Part shown: positions 42,312 through 56,156 of the stretch, piece by piece
Layout: the number at the start of each line of letters is the position of its first letter
How positions within the stretch are numbered: the stretch's first letter is position 1
NCBI GenBank assembly: GCA_024734555.1
Contig: JANPWX010000108.1
Span: 3,299,618 to 3,363,617 of the forward strand
Source of the DNA: Trochalopteron elliotii
Taxonomy: Eukaryota > Chordata > Aves > Passeriformes > Leiothrichidae
Reading direction: 5' to 3'
DNA: 64,000 nt
Program-made: the position numbers and the translations under genes
Notes under the pieces: generated by a model
Told to the model about the DNA's origin: nothing
The model's input: the letters and a program-made list of their open reading frames with translations, nothing else
The model's database searches: none

Positions 42312-42446
42312 GTCACTAAATCACAGAGTACTCTGGGCTGGAAGGGACTCACAAGGATCATCGAGTCCAACTCTTTCAGCGAATAACGCCTTCTGGGATT
42401 GAGCCTGCAACCTTAGCATTATTGGCACTGTGCTCTATCACTGTCA
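42312..42446 (-). mobile_element. TguSINE1-like SINE (tRNA-Ile head, CR1 tail), antisense
   Basis: The left part 'aatcacagagtactctgg' and 'gaagggactcacaaggatca' is the reverse of a CR1 terminus. The right part reads in reverse as a decayed tRNA-Ile: a B-box-like GGCTCAATCCC (42395-42405) and an anticodon loop CCAATAA with anticodon AAT (revcomp at 42421-42423). tRNA-Ile fused to a CR1 tail is the known design of TguSINE1 from zebra finch. The 5' tRNA end is too degraded to delimit. Confidence 0.8.
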
Positions 42447-45400
42447 GTGTCAACTGAAAGTAGAGCCAAAGCAAGCACAATTGCTTGGCAGTTCCTTGTG
42501 ATCAGTGATTGGTAGAATTTCACCATATACATTTCTGGTAGAAGAAAACAGTGCCAAATACCAGTACAAAAATTTATTATGAAGTTTACTGAGGAAGAAT
42601 CTCTAGGCTTGGAATAAACCAACAGGTCTGCTGGACAAAAGCAAAGGTCTTCCTGGATCAATGTCTAGTTCCTGACAGTGGCCAGAAAAATAAGTTTAGG
42701 AACTAACAAAAGAAAAGGGAAATCACAAAGTGGTATTTCTTTCCCTGATGATATTTCATATTTGAGTGGTAGTCACTTTCCAGGGACATGGGAATTTCAA
42801 GTGTCCAGCATGGTGTATCTTTGTCTAGTAGTTCCTGATGGATTTTTTTTCTTGCCTGCCTGTTAAATCTATTTTCAAATCTGTGTATATTCTAGCATTT
42901 ACTGCCTGCAGTAGCAAAGATAAATTTAACAATGCACCTTGTAAAAAGATAGTTCTTTATCAACTAATGAGCATTCCACTTGATTTTTTCATTTGATGCC
43001 CTCTAGCCTGTGATGTTCAATCATTCCAGTCAAATGCTTCCTCAGTGCTCTGCCTTTCCTACAATGCCTGTTTTTACATCCTGTGTTTTCTGTCTTTGTG
43101 GACCTGTACATTTAGCTTTAGAATCAGACCAAAGTTTCTTTTCATTGGATAATTCTATTTTAAGTGATCTCATTTTGCAAGAAAATTTGGCAGTTAAACT
43201 AACACATCTTGGAAACCCTCATGTTTAGTATTTCTTACAAACCCCCTCATTTATTGTTGTTTTTTCAAAGTAAATATGTCAGCATGTGAAATTACTAGGA
43301 TAGAATTTCTGGAACATCTTTTCTTGAAAGTTTTCTTGTTTTATTTTTAACTAATTCAAAGTACCTAGTTCATAATAGAAAATGTACTAGGAAGTCCTGT
43401 CTCCCTGCATGCAGCAGATTGCTGATACTTAACTGGTCCTGTTTTTCGTGGATTTAATTTTTTGCTTTCTCTTTGTCTTCACTTGCTCTCCTCAGATCTT
43501 TCTTCTGGCAAGGCAGCTTAGTATTTGAAAGCAAGCTGTTTATAGGGGAAGTCCAGGCCATCCTTATTCATTCAGAAGACAGTTCTGATGTTACTCCTAT
43601 TAATACCAATGAGTCTCACTATCCTGATAATGCAAATATCATTTTGACAGACCTATTAACAACTCTTTTATTCAGTGAGGAGCAAAACTGTACTCACACT
43701 TCATGACCCAGTTTTATTTTTCATTGTGCAGGAGCTTTTCTTCCCCTCTGCTCCCTTCTCCCCCAATTCTTACTAAGTAGAACCAGAGCACATCGTTCAC
43801 TACTGCTTTTAATTGATACCACGAACAGTGTCAGGTCAAACACTGGTAATTGGCTTTTCAAGTACATGGCTCTGAAAGCTATGTTGAGTGATACCTCAGA
43901 AGTGACGTTTTGTCTGTCAGTAGAGGAGCAGCTGGAAAACACAGGATTTGGGATGCTGAACACGTTTGGTCAGGATACATTGCCAGAGCCCTGTGCCTTT
44001 CACCCAGCACCTCCAGGCATTCAGAAAATCCAGGAAGGAGCCAATGACAATTTCAGCAGTTGCATCACTTCCAAATTTTGTGTGCTGAGGCTTCAGCATT
44101 AAAGTGGGAGTTTCAGCATAGGGATTTTTCATGAACATATTGTGTGAACAAGGTGTTATAATTGGTATATCTAATTTAAACACATTAGGCATAAAATTTT
44201 ATATATGTGAATTTGTGTGTGAAAATCAAGGAGCTTTTTTAAGCCTAGTTAGAGTTATTTGCCTCTAGAGTATTTTTATTCTGAGAACAGTGCTTGAGGT
44301 AATTCTAAATGGGAAATAACTATAAAATAGAATAAAAATGAAAAATTACCTTTTCATTATATCTGATTCCATGTGAATGGATTTTTAACAAGTGGCAGGG
44401 AAGATAAGTGTCAAGCACATTTCATTAACCAATGAAAAGTACAGTAACGGTTCCACAGTGAAATTTATGTACTACATAAAATGCATTAAATCCTCCTTTT
44501 CATCATAGAGGGAAGATAGAATTTTCACAAAATTCAAGTTGGTTCCCCCCCGTTCCTGGGACATATGCAGAACATTTAAATAGGCATTAATTCAAAAGCA
44601 GTAATCTTTACAGAGACTATGTCCATTTCTAGAAGACAAGACAACCTTTCAAGACTGGAAAATAAGGTAATCTCTAAAACTACTCATGCTAGAATCTTTC
44701 TTTTTTAATAACTAAGAAAGTTTTGAAAGTCTCTTGATGGCTGTAATTTCAAGGCACCACTGTTGTTTGAATATTTTTCCTACCTCTTACCTCATCTGTC
44801 ACCTTTTTTAAAAACAGCATCAATGGATCACAAATTCTAGGTGATATGTTTTATTCATAATGGTGAAATAAACACCTAAGTATTAATTCAGAAGTCAGAA
44901 GTTGCCAATTCCTCCTATATGCAATGTGCCAAAAAACCTCAAAAAATTCAAGTGTGTTTCTCCTGGAAGAAGGTTTTATGGTATATAATGGTATAAAATA
45001 GAGACCTTTGAATAATCTAGCCAAGGATCATATTCAAAGCACACATTTTTCAAGGAGGTGGGATGGGAGTTGTATTTGCTATGAATGTGGGAATAACAGT
45101 AACAAAAATGTAAATGTAAGCTTCTGCTGCTTCATTTATATCACCAGGGAATAAAATGCTTACCTAGCTTTTATATCACCAGGAGCTAATTCAATCCTTT
45201 TTTTTGTTTTATTTGGTTGATAGCAAATGAAAATGCAAGTGCTTGTCAGGACACATAGATGATTCTAGATGCTCCATCCTTTGAATTAAGAGACAGTCCT
45301 GCAGCAGTTTGGAATGAAGGACTTATGTAGCATTGCTTGTTATTTTGATAGCAGTTGGATTCTTGAAAATCCTGGCTGAGTTTGACTTTGTGCCTTTCTG

Positions 45401-46535
45401 TGCCGCAGAGGTCTCCATTGCCTCTTTTGAACTGTGTTTTGGGCCCATAGGAGCCTGTGAATCTATGCACTTGTGTACACATTGTAATTAATTTCTGCAT
45501 TCTTGAAAAAAAGTAGAGGCCTGGCCTTGGCATGAGATTTAATTCCTGCTTCATTCAAAAGAGCTAGCAGCTTAGAAGAACTGATTAATTATATTTTTAC
45601 TGCATTTTTTTGGCACCTGAGTCTGACAGTCACTTCTTTTCCACTTAGAATTCAGAGGACTTCTCCTTTTATAGTTCCACAGGAATGGACTGGGCACTCT
45701 TTTAAAAACGTGACAGAAGGTGAGGAAGCCTGCAGGGTTTTCCTGCATAATATCCAATGAGTGGGAGCACTATTTCAGAATGAAGGGAGAATTCTTACAC
45801 ATATCTTTCTCTTTAAAGAAACAGTCCATAACCACAAGGAAACAAAGAAAACCATCTCCGTGTCTTGTGAAAGGGAATATCAGCACTCAGGAATCTAGCC
45901 CTGGCTAAGATTTCATCAGCGAACTTGTGTGGGAGAAAGGGCAACTAGTAACATCAAATTATTTCTGTTTTCATCTAGCCCAGCCAAGAAGGTTTCTGAA
46001 GTGGTTTGGATCAGCCTTTATGACCTCCCAGTTATCACTTGTACAGGTTTATCTCTGCATGTCCTTTAGTAAAATAATTCTTCTATCTGAATTTCTGCAC
46101 TGGAAAAGTACTGTGTAAGTGTAATGAATCTAAAACTCAGGTCACTCATGTCAAATTAAATGTTCTCCCTCTGGTTCAGAATGAACAAACCAACCATCCA
46201 CAAAAAGGCAAGGGGCATCTAATTTGTGCAAAGACAAAGTCTCTCGTGTTTAAAGAAATGTCCTGGATTTTGGCCTCAGATGCATCTGTGATTTTTTTCT
46301 CAACTTCAGTTACGTTTTCTAAGTAAAGATATTTGATTGTAAGAATTACCTCACTATGTGGATGGCAAATGCTCAGATTTAAGTGGTATTCATTATCTTC
46401 TCAGAGAATCCAATAGAGCCCAGTAATGATTTGAAAAAAAGTGGACGTTATTAAGAAATGATGTATGCCTATGCACAACAGTAAAACTGAAGAGCATAAT
46501 TATTGGTTGTCCTGCAGTTCATAGCTATCAGCAAA

Positions 46536-46880
46536 TCATAGAATCATAGAAATGTCTATACTGGAAGGGACTTCTGAAGAACATCTGGTCCAACTAGATG
46601 AGGTTACCCTGAGTCCTATCAGATCAGCTCCTGGACATCTCCAGTGATAAAATTTCCTTGGCTTGGCCAGGAAACTTATTCCAGTGGTTGTCTTCGTAAT
46701 GAAGAATTGCTTTGTTCTATCTAGAGAGACTCTTTATAATTAGGCAAATGGCTTATTCTTTGCCTCCTGTCTTGTGACTAGGTCTCTTTGTGAAAAGTGT
46801 TCCTTTACATTCTCTAGAACGACATTAGAAAAAAAATTCTACAGCCCCTCCACAGACTCTCTCCAATATGGCAATCCCAA
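46536..46880 (-). mobile_element. CR1 LINE, antisense, about 345 bp
   Basis: Begins 'catagaatcatagaaatgtc', then 'ggaagggacttctgaagaac', 'atctggtccaactagatgag', and ends with CR1 coding-side blocks such as 'cagactctctccaatatgg'. It contains many substitutions and indels. Confidence 0.88.
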
Positions 46881-47506
46881 ACAAATCCAATTACACAGAG
46901 ATCAGATCAAGCGTACAGCCACATGTGTATTTAGCTGAATGCATTTAAGGAAACAAATGCACATGATAATTGTGTTTATAATAAAAGCGCTTGGAAAAAA
47001 GTACGAAAAAGGTACTGTGCACTGTGGTTGATGTTTGCTTTCTCCAGTGAACAAGAGCAAGAATAATGAACTCATTATCACATTTGGTACTTATGCAAGT
47101 GGATTTTTAGGAATATTTATCTGGTGTCTCATCTGAATTGTGTTCCATGTTTCAAATGAAACATTCTCGTCCTAACTACAGTAGGTCATCTTTTTGATCT
47201 TTGTAGAAATCATTTGTGTGTTAGAAGATATTGTGATATTGGCCTGTGCCAGCAAAGTTTTACATTTACAAGAGTGTCCAAACACACTCTAGCACACTTG
47301 AGAAGAAGGAAATGCAGGTTTGCATTGCCACAGCCAACAGAAACAAAATGCCTTCTGCTGCACAAGCACCTATATCACAATTTGTGACAAATATTTTTCA
47401 GCATCTACACAAAACTGCTACCATCTCAGGCAGCACTCAAAAATTCATATGGATCACATAGGTTGGATTTGAAAACTGGAATTAGGTTCACATAGCAAAG
47501 CTTATG

Positions 47507-48043
47507 TGTCAAGGTCTAACCCCAGCCACACAGTTGCTCCCTCACTCTAAGAATCAGAAGAGTAAAAGTGAGAAAACTCATGGATTGAGATACAGTTTAA
47601 TAGGTAAAGCAAAACCCATACATGCAAGCAAAGCAAAATAGGGATTCATTCACTATTTCCCATGGGCAAGCAGGTGTACAGCCATCCCTAGGAAAGCCAT
47701 CTTCTATCACATGTAAAAGTGACTAGGGAAGAAAGACACCATCATTCCAAACATCCCCCCATCCTTCTTCTTTCCCCAGCTTTATATACTGAGCATGATG
47801 CCATATGGTCTGGAATATCCCTTCGGTCAGCTGGGGTCAGCTCCCAACCTCTTGTGCATCCCCAGCCTCCTCACTGGTGGAGTGGGGAGAGGGCAGAAGA
47901 GGCCTTGATTCTGTTGAAGTGCTGCACAGTGGTAAGGAAAACATCCCTACGTCGTCATCACTGCTTACAGTGAGAATGCAAAACACAGCCCCATGTCAGC
48001 CACTATGAAGGAAATTAACTCTACCCTAGCCAAAACCAATACA
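47507..48043 (-). mobile_element. ERV solo LTR, antisense (family A)
   Basis: 537 bp. The plus strand begins 'tgtcaaggtctaaccccagc' and ends 'ccaaaaccaataca'. It shares ordered blocks with the LTR at 6072-6651 (aaaactcatggattgagat, gggattcattcactatttcc, gtgcatccccagcctcctca). In reverse, 'agtatataaagctgggg' supplies the TATA box. No clear target duplication. A 12-base run of C and T near 47753 corresponds to the purine-rich part of the LTR. Confidence 0.87.
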
Positions 48044-49116
48044 GTGTGTTTCCTACCATGCAGATGAAACTAATTAGTGAGTCAAGTTGGATATGCCTTC
48101 TGTCCCTTCTAGTTTAGTGGTGATCTGTCTCGTGTAATACCCCACACAGTGTATACAGCAGCCTATACAAATCACATGGAATAAAAGTTTTGCATGTATG
48201 GGAAAAATTTCAGCTTTTCTATACTTGGGTAACAAGACGACCTAGGTAAAAGTTATCTTCCTTTATTAAACTATGGGCAGGGACATACACATTCTCTGCA
48301 GATTGAGTAGTTTATCCCTATGACCTCTCTGCTCTTCAGCATTTTAAATACCTCTCACCTCCTGATAGAAAGTCAAGATGATGACTTCCTCAGTTAATCA
48401 CAACCTGGTTCACTGAGTGTCTTCAGCTCTTTGTTACGTAAATGGGAGCTGCTTGTGGTGAGAACCTTTGAAAAATCTGACCACAATTACAGTTTCCCAG
48501 ATTGTTTCTGTTTTCATATGAACCTGGCAGGGCAGATGAAGATGTGTGTCTCACTACATTTCAGTAAAGACCATTTGCAAAGCTACCTCCAAGAATCCTT
48601 CTTTGTGTAGAAACAAGAATAGGAAAACAAATATTGAGTGTCTCTGAATCTTGAAGATGAACGCATTGAAAGTAGTCAATACTGAATGTTTGCATTTGTA
48701 CAAGAGCAGAATTCATGCATCTTGTGCTTTTGTTCACTTGAAAATATTTTAGTTGCTTGTTGTTCATCTCATGTATAGCTTATAACAAATAATGATACCT
48801 TGTTTACATGAAGTCTGAAGAAGTTTCCCCTGGTGAAATAGAGCATGTAATGCATTTTCTATTATAATGGATATTTTTTTGTAACTCACTAACCTTTGTA
48901 TGGAAACAAAAACATATCTGCTACTTACCCCAAGAGAAAAATAATGACTGTGAAAATGGTATTTTTTATATTCATTATGGCATTTATATGTGAAACAGCT
49001 ATTAAAAGAAGAGTTAGTCATGTTAGCATTAAGTTTGTGTTTCATTTCATTATCTTTTCTAAACTGTCCATCAAAATATGTAGCTAGCCCTGACCTGTTT
49101 TAAAACAAAGGTGTGG

Positions 49117-49141
49117 TTTATCTTATCTAAGATAAGATAAA
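49117..49141. repeat. GATA-motif inverted repeat
   Basis: Arms TTTATCTTATCT and AGATAAGATAAA are perfect 12-bp reverse complements around a single A. Each arm holds two overlapping GATA-type motifs (AGATAAGATAA), four in total. Confidence 0.9.
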
Positions 49142-49148
49142 TATTGAC

Positions 49149-49217
49149 ACCGTTAGGTCAATGGTTTGACTCTATGCTCATAGAGGGCTTTTCCAACCTA
49201 AACGATTCTATGAATCT
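49149..49217 (+). mobile_element. CR1 3'-tail fragment
   Basis: 'tcaatggtttgactctatgc', 'ttttccaacctaaacgattc' and 'tatgaatct' form the CR1 terminus. Confidence 0.85.
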
Positions 49218-49800
49218 AGAAACTCTTTTATCTTCCTTACACTAGAGCATCTTCTCAAACATAGTAATTTAGCCAATCTGTATCAAGAGAGAAAGCTGTC
49301 CAGGATGTGCTCTCTGTCCTTAAAGCTGGCCAGCTGGCACAGCCTGACTTGTACATACAGGAAAGTTACTTTCCTTTCCCAAAACTACCTACCATTTAAA
49401 AGAAAGTGCCCATACTACCTACAGGGAACATGCCCAGCTGGGATAAGAGCCAAACTATTCTCAGGCATGAACAGGGAGAGTGCTAGCTGGCCAAGGCAAA
49501 AAGCATGCAGTAGGTCTTGCTAACAGCGTAACAATCTTATGGGCAGTGGGCAGTCTTATGCCAGTTCCTAGGCCCATACCCCACTACTGGTACAGGGGTA
49601 GCCTTACACTGCCCCTGTATTCAGTGAAGGAGTTACCCTGAGGTGACAGTCCATCTTCCTTGTCTCGCTTATGTGTTAGTATGGGATGAGCCAATATCTG
49701 GAGATACCTTTTCCAGTTGAATATAGGAAGTGCCTAGATGACTGTACAGTTTACTTCCCATTTGGAGGACTGTCATTAGCTGAGATGAACGCTGCCATAG

Positions 49801-50436
49801 TGTCCTGGGTTGACTTTGTGATACTTGTATCCCCAGCTGTGTGTTCTGTTTATGCTGGATATTAAGTTCTGCACCTTTAAGACTGGTTCCAAGAGTAAAG
49901 GTGGGGAAGGAAGAAGCACTCTGTTTTCAGAAACTGCTCTGACTCCTGCCCATTCCGCTCCTGTACTGTGTTGTCTATGGACAGACAGTGAGAGAGACCT
50001 CTCCTTTGCTTTTTAGTTAGTTTTTAGCTAGCTGAGGCAAAGAATTTCCCTGGACTGTTTATTTTCTTTTTCTTGGAAATGTTTAAACGTGTTCTGGACT
50101 TAAGAACCCAGAAGACACCCAAAGCTCATGCCTGCAGCCCACCAGGGCCCAGGACAACATTTTCCAGCACCGAAGAGACTGATAAGAGACTGGGTAAACT
50201 GAGCTACAACCCACAGCAAGGACTTTCTCAATTTTGCCATCTCACTTCAGAACAGCCATAGGTTTTATTGTTTAGTATTATTCATTTTTTATACTTGTGA
50301 ACACTTTGCTCATTTTCTACTTTTTCTCTAAGGAAATTTTTTTCCCGAACCAGCTTGGGGAGGGGCAGCTTGAATTTTCTTTTTAGAGAGACCCCATTTG
50401 GAGGTTTCGTCACAAAATTTGCCCGAAACCAGGACA
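49801..50436 (+). mobile_element. ERV solo LTR, sense (family B, second copy)
   Basis: 636 bp, starting TGTCCTGGG and ending ACCAGGACA. It is collinear with 41470-42131: 'cacctttaagactggttcc', 'tagctagctgaggcaaagaa', 'tttccagcaccgaagagact', 'ggttttattgtttagtatta', 'agagaccccatttggaggtt'. It has lost the AATAAA seen in the other copy. Flanks catag and tatgc do not match, so its duplication has decayed or the ends have moved. Confidence 0.9.
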
Positions 50437-53400
50437 TATGCATTTATACTGTGGCCTGGATTTATCCTGCCTGGCACTGGGAGTCAGGCATCTGATTCAA
50501 AGAACATACTGGATTCAATTTCCCTATTATTCAATGGAAAAAAATTAAACATGTGTGAAATAAATACCCAACACAAGACTGAACTGACCTCTACAAGTGT
50601 CTCTTCATCACTTTTGACTATAAAAAGACATAACAAAATGAATTTAGGTGGCTACTTCAGTCTCAAGGCAAGAAGGTTGAATCTGGTCCGGTAAGCACAT
50701 TCCTGGGGCCTGATTACAAACTCTGACTGCACAGAATCTTGGATTGCCCTTTTTCTTTTAATTGTATAGTACTTGTCCGTGCAGAGGCAAAAATATTTGG
50801 AAATAAGGCTGAAGCGTAAACTATGTAGCAATGTTTGCCAGTCTGTAGTTGGTATGAAGTAACAGCTCTGAAAAATTCATCTTACTTATCTCAGTTCATC
50901 ACAGAGAAACGATGAAAATTTGGATTCTTGTCGTCTTTTAGATAAACAGACTATATCTTAGCCAAATTTTGCTAGATAAGTTTTCCACTATTTGAATTGA
51001 AATCATATACTGTCAGCAACATTTGTTCCTGAACAATTAATAGGAGCTACAGTTATTGGAAGGAAGTTACTTAAAAATCCCACATTTGTGAAATCTTACT
51101 CAATATCTGTTAAATTTGGAAGATTTAATGCAAAACTGAATAAAAAGTTACCTAAATGAACAACTACAGTAGAGCAGTCACAGCACCAAACCATACTACA
51201 CACAGCATATAAACCCTGTTACAGAAAGAAGTTGTTTATTAAAAAAAAAGATCTTGTGCCCATGAGAAATGCATGTAAACTGGTTCCTCCATCTGTCAGG
51301 AACTTTTTCAGTTTATTTTACTCTTATATTATCAACAGTGGTTTCTCTACTCTGAATGCCAGCACCACTGTGATCATAGCTTTTGGTATATTTTTCACTG
51401 AAAATTCCTCATGGCAGTGCTGAACGTGGTTAAAATCAATTTAGGTTCTGTTTAACCATACCTACATGGGAGAATTTTTTATTGCTTGCAACGTCCCCTT
51501 TGTTTTGGTGAACCCAAAGGGTGAAATTCTTTACTGATACATCTAAGCAGTAAAAGAGGACAAGAGAACAAGCTTAAACATTGAATCCTTGTCTGAAACT
51601 CTTCCTTCACTGCTGCCTCTCTCCTGTAGCTCCAGGTACTTTATTCCAGACAACACTTTGATATAGTTCATGTAATATTTTAATTGAGGGACTGCTTGCA
51701 AAGAAAGAAGAGACAAGACTCCACCACGTTGGACTCTGAAGCAGACAGTTCTTTAGTGCTCTCCCACCTACCACCAAACTGCCTCTCAATTAGGCAATGC
51801 ACAACCCAAATGTAATCCTACAGAAATTCTGTGCAGAATTGCACACAAAAGTCCACATGTTGTATCAGATGCCTTGAAGAATTGGATAACCTGGAGAAAA
51901 ATAACTGGTGCAATTATGTCTCAGGGCCACCACACAGGGCCTAGAAGAACCAAGAGGCAAATATTATGGCTTGAAGACACCATAAGCCATGTGACTTTAG
52001 GAAATGAGTTAGGCTTTTATCAGTCTTCTATATAGCACTGTAGACATACTAATAAGATCTACGCTTCATAAATACTTCTTTTTAACACTGCATGTATTAG
52101 TTTTACCCAAATTCTCTTTATCCAATTTTTTACACTAATTTCTAGGTTGATTTTACCTTCCTTTTATTTCATGGGGCAGGGTGCTGAAACAAAATCAACA
52201 TTTTTCTTCATTGTAAATGAAATTGCAGGTGTAAATAATAGTAACTGAACATCTGATTTTTTTTTTTTAATTTTAAGTCAAATTTAGGTACAAAAATGTT
52301 GTTAAAATTTGATGCCAAATCTGAGTGTGCGATGTGAAAGCTTACGCATATGCATATCTTCTTTTAATATAGCCCATTTGTATCCAAAAATCTGCCAGGT
52401 CTATAGGATTTCAGAATAGCAGAAAGGAAAAAAGTAGCTCATTTAATCTGCCTTTCTGATTTTTAGTGTTTTAATCAATGTCATTTAATGCTAATTACTT
52501 GGCTTTCATTCAAAGCTCCCTTTGACAAGTCAAAGGTGATGGTAAATCTGAGAACTTGGATAAATAAAAGAAACCTGCAAAGCTGTTGGTTGGGTCCTAA
52601 TAACAGTTTGTGATGTCTTTCATCCACGTGCACTCTTGTGCTCAAAGTGTTTGGTGTTGGAGCACATGATAACCTGCAAAGCATGCAATGCAGATACTGT
52701 ATTGTCATTTTATTCTTCAAATGCAGCCCCTAAAGAAGACTTGCAGTGAAAAAATGTTGATATTTAGCAGTGCACTGTAATGTACCAAACAATATTAATT
52801 TAAAATCATCCACTACTGAGACCTCCTGAACTTTGGCAAAAGGTTTGAACTTTTCAGTCACCATTAAATTATTCTGGGCTGCTGGCCAGTTCCTAAATAG
52901 GTTGTGTGGACATCAGTAGCAAAGCTTTTAATTTGGAATTACTCATTTCAGCCTGTCAACTAAAATGAAAGAGTTAGAGCATTGCAGTATAATTTTTTTA
53001 ATTATTTGATTTCATTTAAATACTTACTGGGCATTTTAAGTGAATTTCACATACAATTGCCTCATGCACTATATGAAAACTGTATCTTTGACTCTTTCAG
53101 TTTTGCACATTACTGGCTCCTCTTCCATGATCAGAACAAAATTAATAGAGAACAAAACAAAAATTAGAATGGGAAGGTCTTAGCTTTTAGATATGGTTAA
53201 TTCTGTATCTCCTTTAGCATGTTCTCACCAAAGCGTCGACGTCTTTGAAACTCATTGACTGTGTTAAATCTGACCTTTTGCTTTGTTTTTGCAAGATCAA
53301 TGCTTTTGAGGTTGTTTCTGTCCCTAAATGCAAATCAGTGATATTAAGAGATACTCATGTTAGTTTACCCTTTGAACTGTTCAAGTGATCTTGTTCCTAT

Positions 53401-55527
53401 TACCAGACCCTGGAGCACTCCCACCTTTCAGACTGTCAGCTTCCACCTGAGAAAATCATGAGAGTTCTGCATGTGCAGACACTTCTCACGTCCTGCTTCC
53501 ACAGGCGAGGATGTCAGCTGGAGGGCAGGTGTGACACTGCCTTGCATTCACCTGAATATCTGAAATGCACTCTGGCATGTCTCTTCTGCCAAACACAGGG
53601 AGAGATTATGGAAATGTAGCTCTCCTAATCAGCTCCTGATGACTGTCTCATTCCAATTCTCTAGTGATTTTTCAGCATCCCTGCTATTAAAGGAGTTGCA
53701 GTATGTACTTTAAAAGAACTCACTACTTTCACCCTGACCACATTTACAGTGATTACTATCTGGATAACGCTTTTTCTCATGCACAGTCATTACCTGCTGT
53801 CTCCTTTATTGTGCCCTGCCTTTCCCAGTCTTCCACTTTCACCACCATTCATCCTACTGTGTGTTTTTAGGACAACCACTTGCAGGTTCTCCTCATTTCT
53901 AAGGGCCTAGGTCTTAATTGTACTAAAGATGGTTTCGGCAATCACATTTTTCTAAGGAAGCCTTGAAGTCAAAAATACATTTACTGAAGCTGCAATAGGT
54001 AGTATGGGTGAGACTATACCACGTGACACCTGTGCCATTGGACAGAATGGGTACAATAAAGCAGTGTCTGCTGCCTCACCCCTTTCATGTTGTGTGCAGG
54101 TCAGGAGGGTTTTCTTCAGAACAGATTCAGTCTCACACTGGACTACCTGTCCCATTACACATGGGATTCAAAGCCATCCTAAGGACCAGCCATTGCCTGT
54201 AATCCTTAAGCCTGGACTACATTTTTGTGTAAGCAAGGTGGAGCCTGTGGTTTTGTTTCCTCCAACAAGAATCTCGTTTGCTTACCAACATAGCACAAAA
54301 ACTGAACCAGAAAACATTGATGATGATTCAGACATCAAACTGCTCCAAACCAAATGGAGACATGGCCATAATGCCTTTCTGTGAGAAAAAGATCACACAA
54401 ACATTCTCTTGACCTGTAAGTCTGCGTTTCTCACAGATGTCTTTGGGTTGATCTAGGACAATTGTGTGAACAGATTAGTGAGAGCTTGGTGTTCAGGGAC
54501 CTGTAAGTATTCAAACAACCACAGGAATCCCAAATTAATATATCCTGTCTGACATTCCTCACCATTTAGGTACTGTTTGGTAAAGTGCACTGGTATGTGT
54601 TCAGAGTGGACAGTTGTACTGTATGCATTGTGCCATTAAATCTGCTCCTGTGAACTGAAGCAATATATAAGCAGTGAGATAGACAAAAATTTCTTCAATG
54701 GCTTTACAGATGTTAATGTTTTTACCACATAAAATAGAATTAAGCCAGACCAGGCTGACAAAATACTGTTGCACATTCCCAGTAGGCTCTTGGGCTGCAG
54801 ATGGAGAGCTATGCAGACCAAATCAAGCCAGTGTGCATTTCCATGTCAGTAGTAAGAGTAATAAATAAAACCTAAAAATCATAGAGAAAAATGTTTGGAT
54901 ATTTTATTTGAGTTTATTGGATTGTTTGGGTCTAGCTATTGCTGGAAACATTCTGCACCATCACAGCCCCATTTCAAATAATCCTGTATCTTTAAAAATA
55001 CATCTTTGTCAAGTATTAAAGAAAGTTGAAATATAAAGGTTCTAGGCAGCAATACAAAACAGGATGTGTGTCATGTGGAGCAACAATTACACCCTAAGTG
55101 CACGGAGAAGAACTCAGGGAAGCTAAATGCCTCACACTCCCCAATATGTAATATTATCACAGCATGAGTAATTGGAGATATTCTATAGAACTGTCTTGAC
55201 TTTAGGTTTTTTTTAAAGCCTATCTTAAATCATTCTCCTATCCCTTTTTTACCTTTTGAACTCCACAGTTTTCTGCTTTCAAGCTCTCCCTGCTCTGTTC
55301 TGCACTAAGACTTCAGACAACATTGCAGTGCTCTCTATTCTATATACAGTGACTTATGAAAACAGGAGTTCATAGCTGTAAGTGACATTGTCTGTGCCAA
55401 AAATATGCCTATTTATGCAATCTTTTCTTATTGAAAAACAAGTGTCAGAAACTGAAAACCCATTTTTTCCTCTAAGAAAATCCCTTCCCAAAGCTTTCAA
55501 CAGTAAAATGTTGCAGAAAAGCCCTGT

Positions 55528-56156
55528 TGTTACCGTGCCTGTTTTTCTAAGCCGGCTAGCTGCTGCACTGGTAACACTTTTTTCCAGTGGGATCTTTTTC
55601 GCTCAGGCTGCTCCTGCGTGGCGATGGCAGGAGGATGAAAAAAGGGGGGACTCCGGAGACCCTGGGTCACATGAGTTTATTGGAACCCCGGCGTGGGGTC
55701 CTCACCTCGAGAGTCATCGTGCCGAAGACCCTGGCTGACTCTCGGGTGAGACCTTATAACTGGGGGTGTAACACAGAAAGGGAACCAATAAGATTTTACA
55801 GGGAGGTGGCTCATATCATAAACAAACATACAAAACAACCATACAATGAACATTAGAAGGTGACAATCAGGATTCTGTCCAATCACTCAATGCCTCTTTC
55901 AGAATCTTCCAGAAGTGGGGAGTGACCCCAAAAATGATAGACAGCAACAGGAGGCTGTCTATGAAGTGATGGACAGATAACTGTCTCTGGGGGGCAAAAC
56001 TTAGGGAGAATACAGAACCAATCACAGACCTGTCACTGGGGAAAACACAGGGATAAACCGAACGTGGGTAACAAAAAGGGGTACAGAGAACAAACCATTT
56101 TACAAAAGAACATTAACTTATGAATTAAACTTAAAATTAAAAAATGCACTCCCACA
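55528..56156 (-). mobile_element. ERV solo LTR, antisense (family D), with 6-bp target duplication
   Basis: 629 bp. The plus strand begins TGTTACCGTG and ends GCACTCCCACA. It is flanked by exact copies of CCCTGT at 55522-55527 and 56157-56162. In reverse the LTR starts TGTGGGAGTGC, has a TATA-like 'gttataagg' (around 55752) and about 75 bases later AATAAA (TTTATT at 55676-55681). It is GC-richer than the intron around it. A 6-bp duplication is typical of class II (ERVK-like) elements. Confidence 0.92.

Noticed and set aside
42380..42446. A functional tRNA-Ile gene on the minus strand
   Set aside because: The acceptor and D-arm parts are decayed and it is fused to a CR1 tail, so it is a SINE head.
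45136..45183. 14-bp direct repeat (tttatatcaccagg) as target-site duplication
   Set aside because: Only 20 bases lie between the copies, so no element fits; probably a small local duplication.
41470..50436. The two family B LTRs as the two ends of one provirus about 9 kb long
   Set aside because: The first LTR has its own exact 5-bp duplication on both sides, and the interval holds a SINE, CR1 and another LTR but no retroviral coding sequence. Both are solo LTRs.
54004..54384. 126-codon plus-strand open frame
   Set aside because: No similarity I recognise, and no supporting gene structure in the intron.
55382..55738. 118-codon plus-strand open frame
   Set aside because: It runs from intron sequence across the 6-bp duplication into an antisense LTR, so it is not a natural gene unit.
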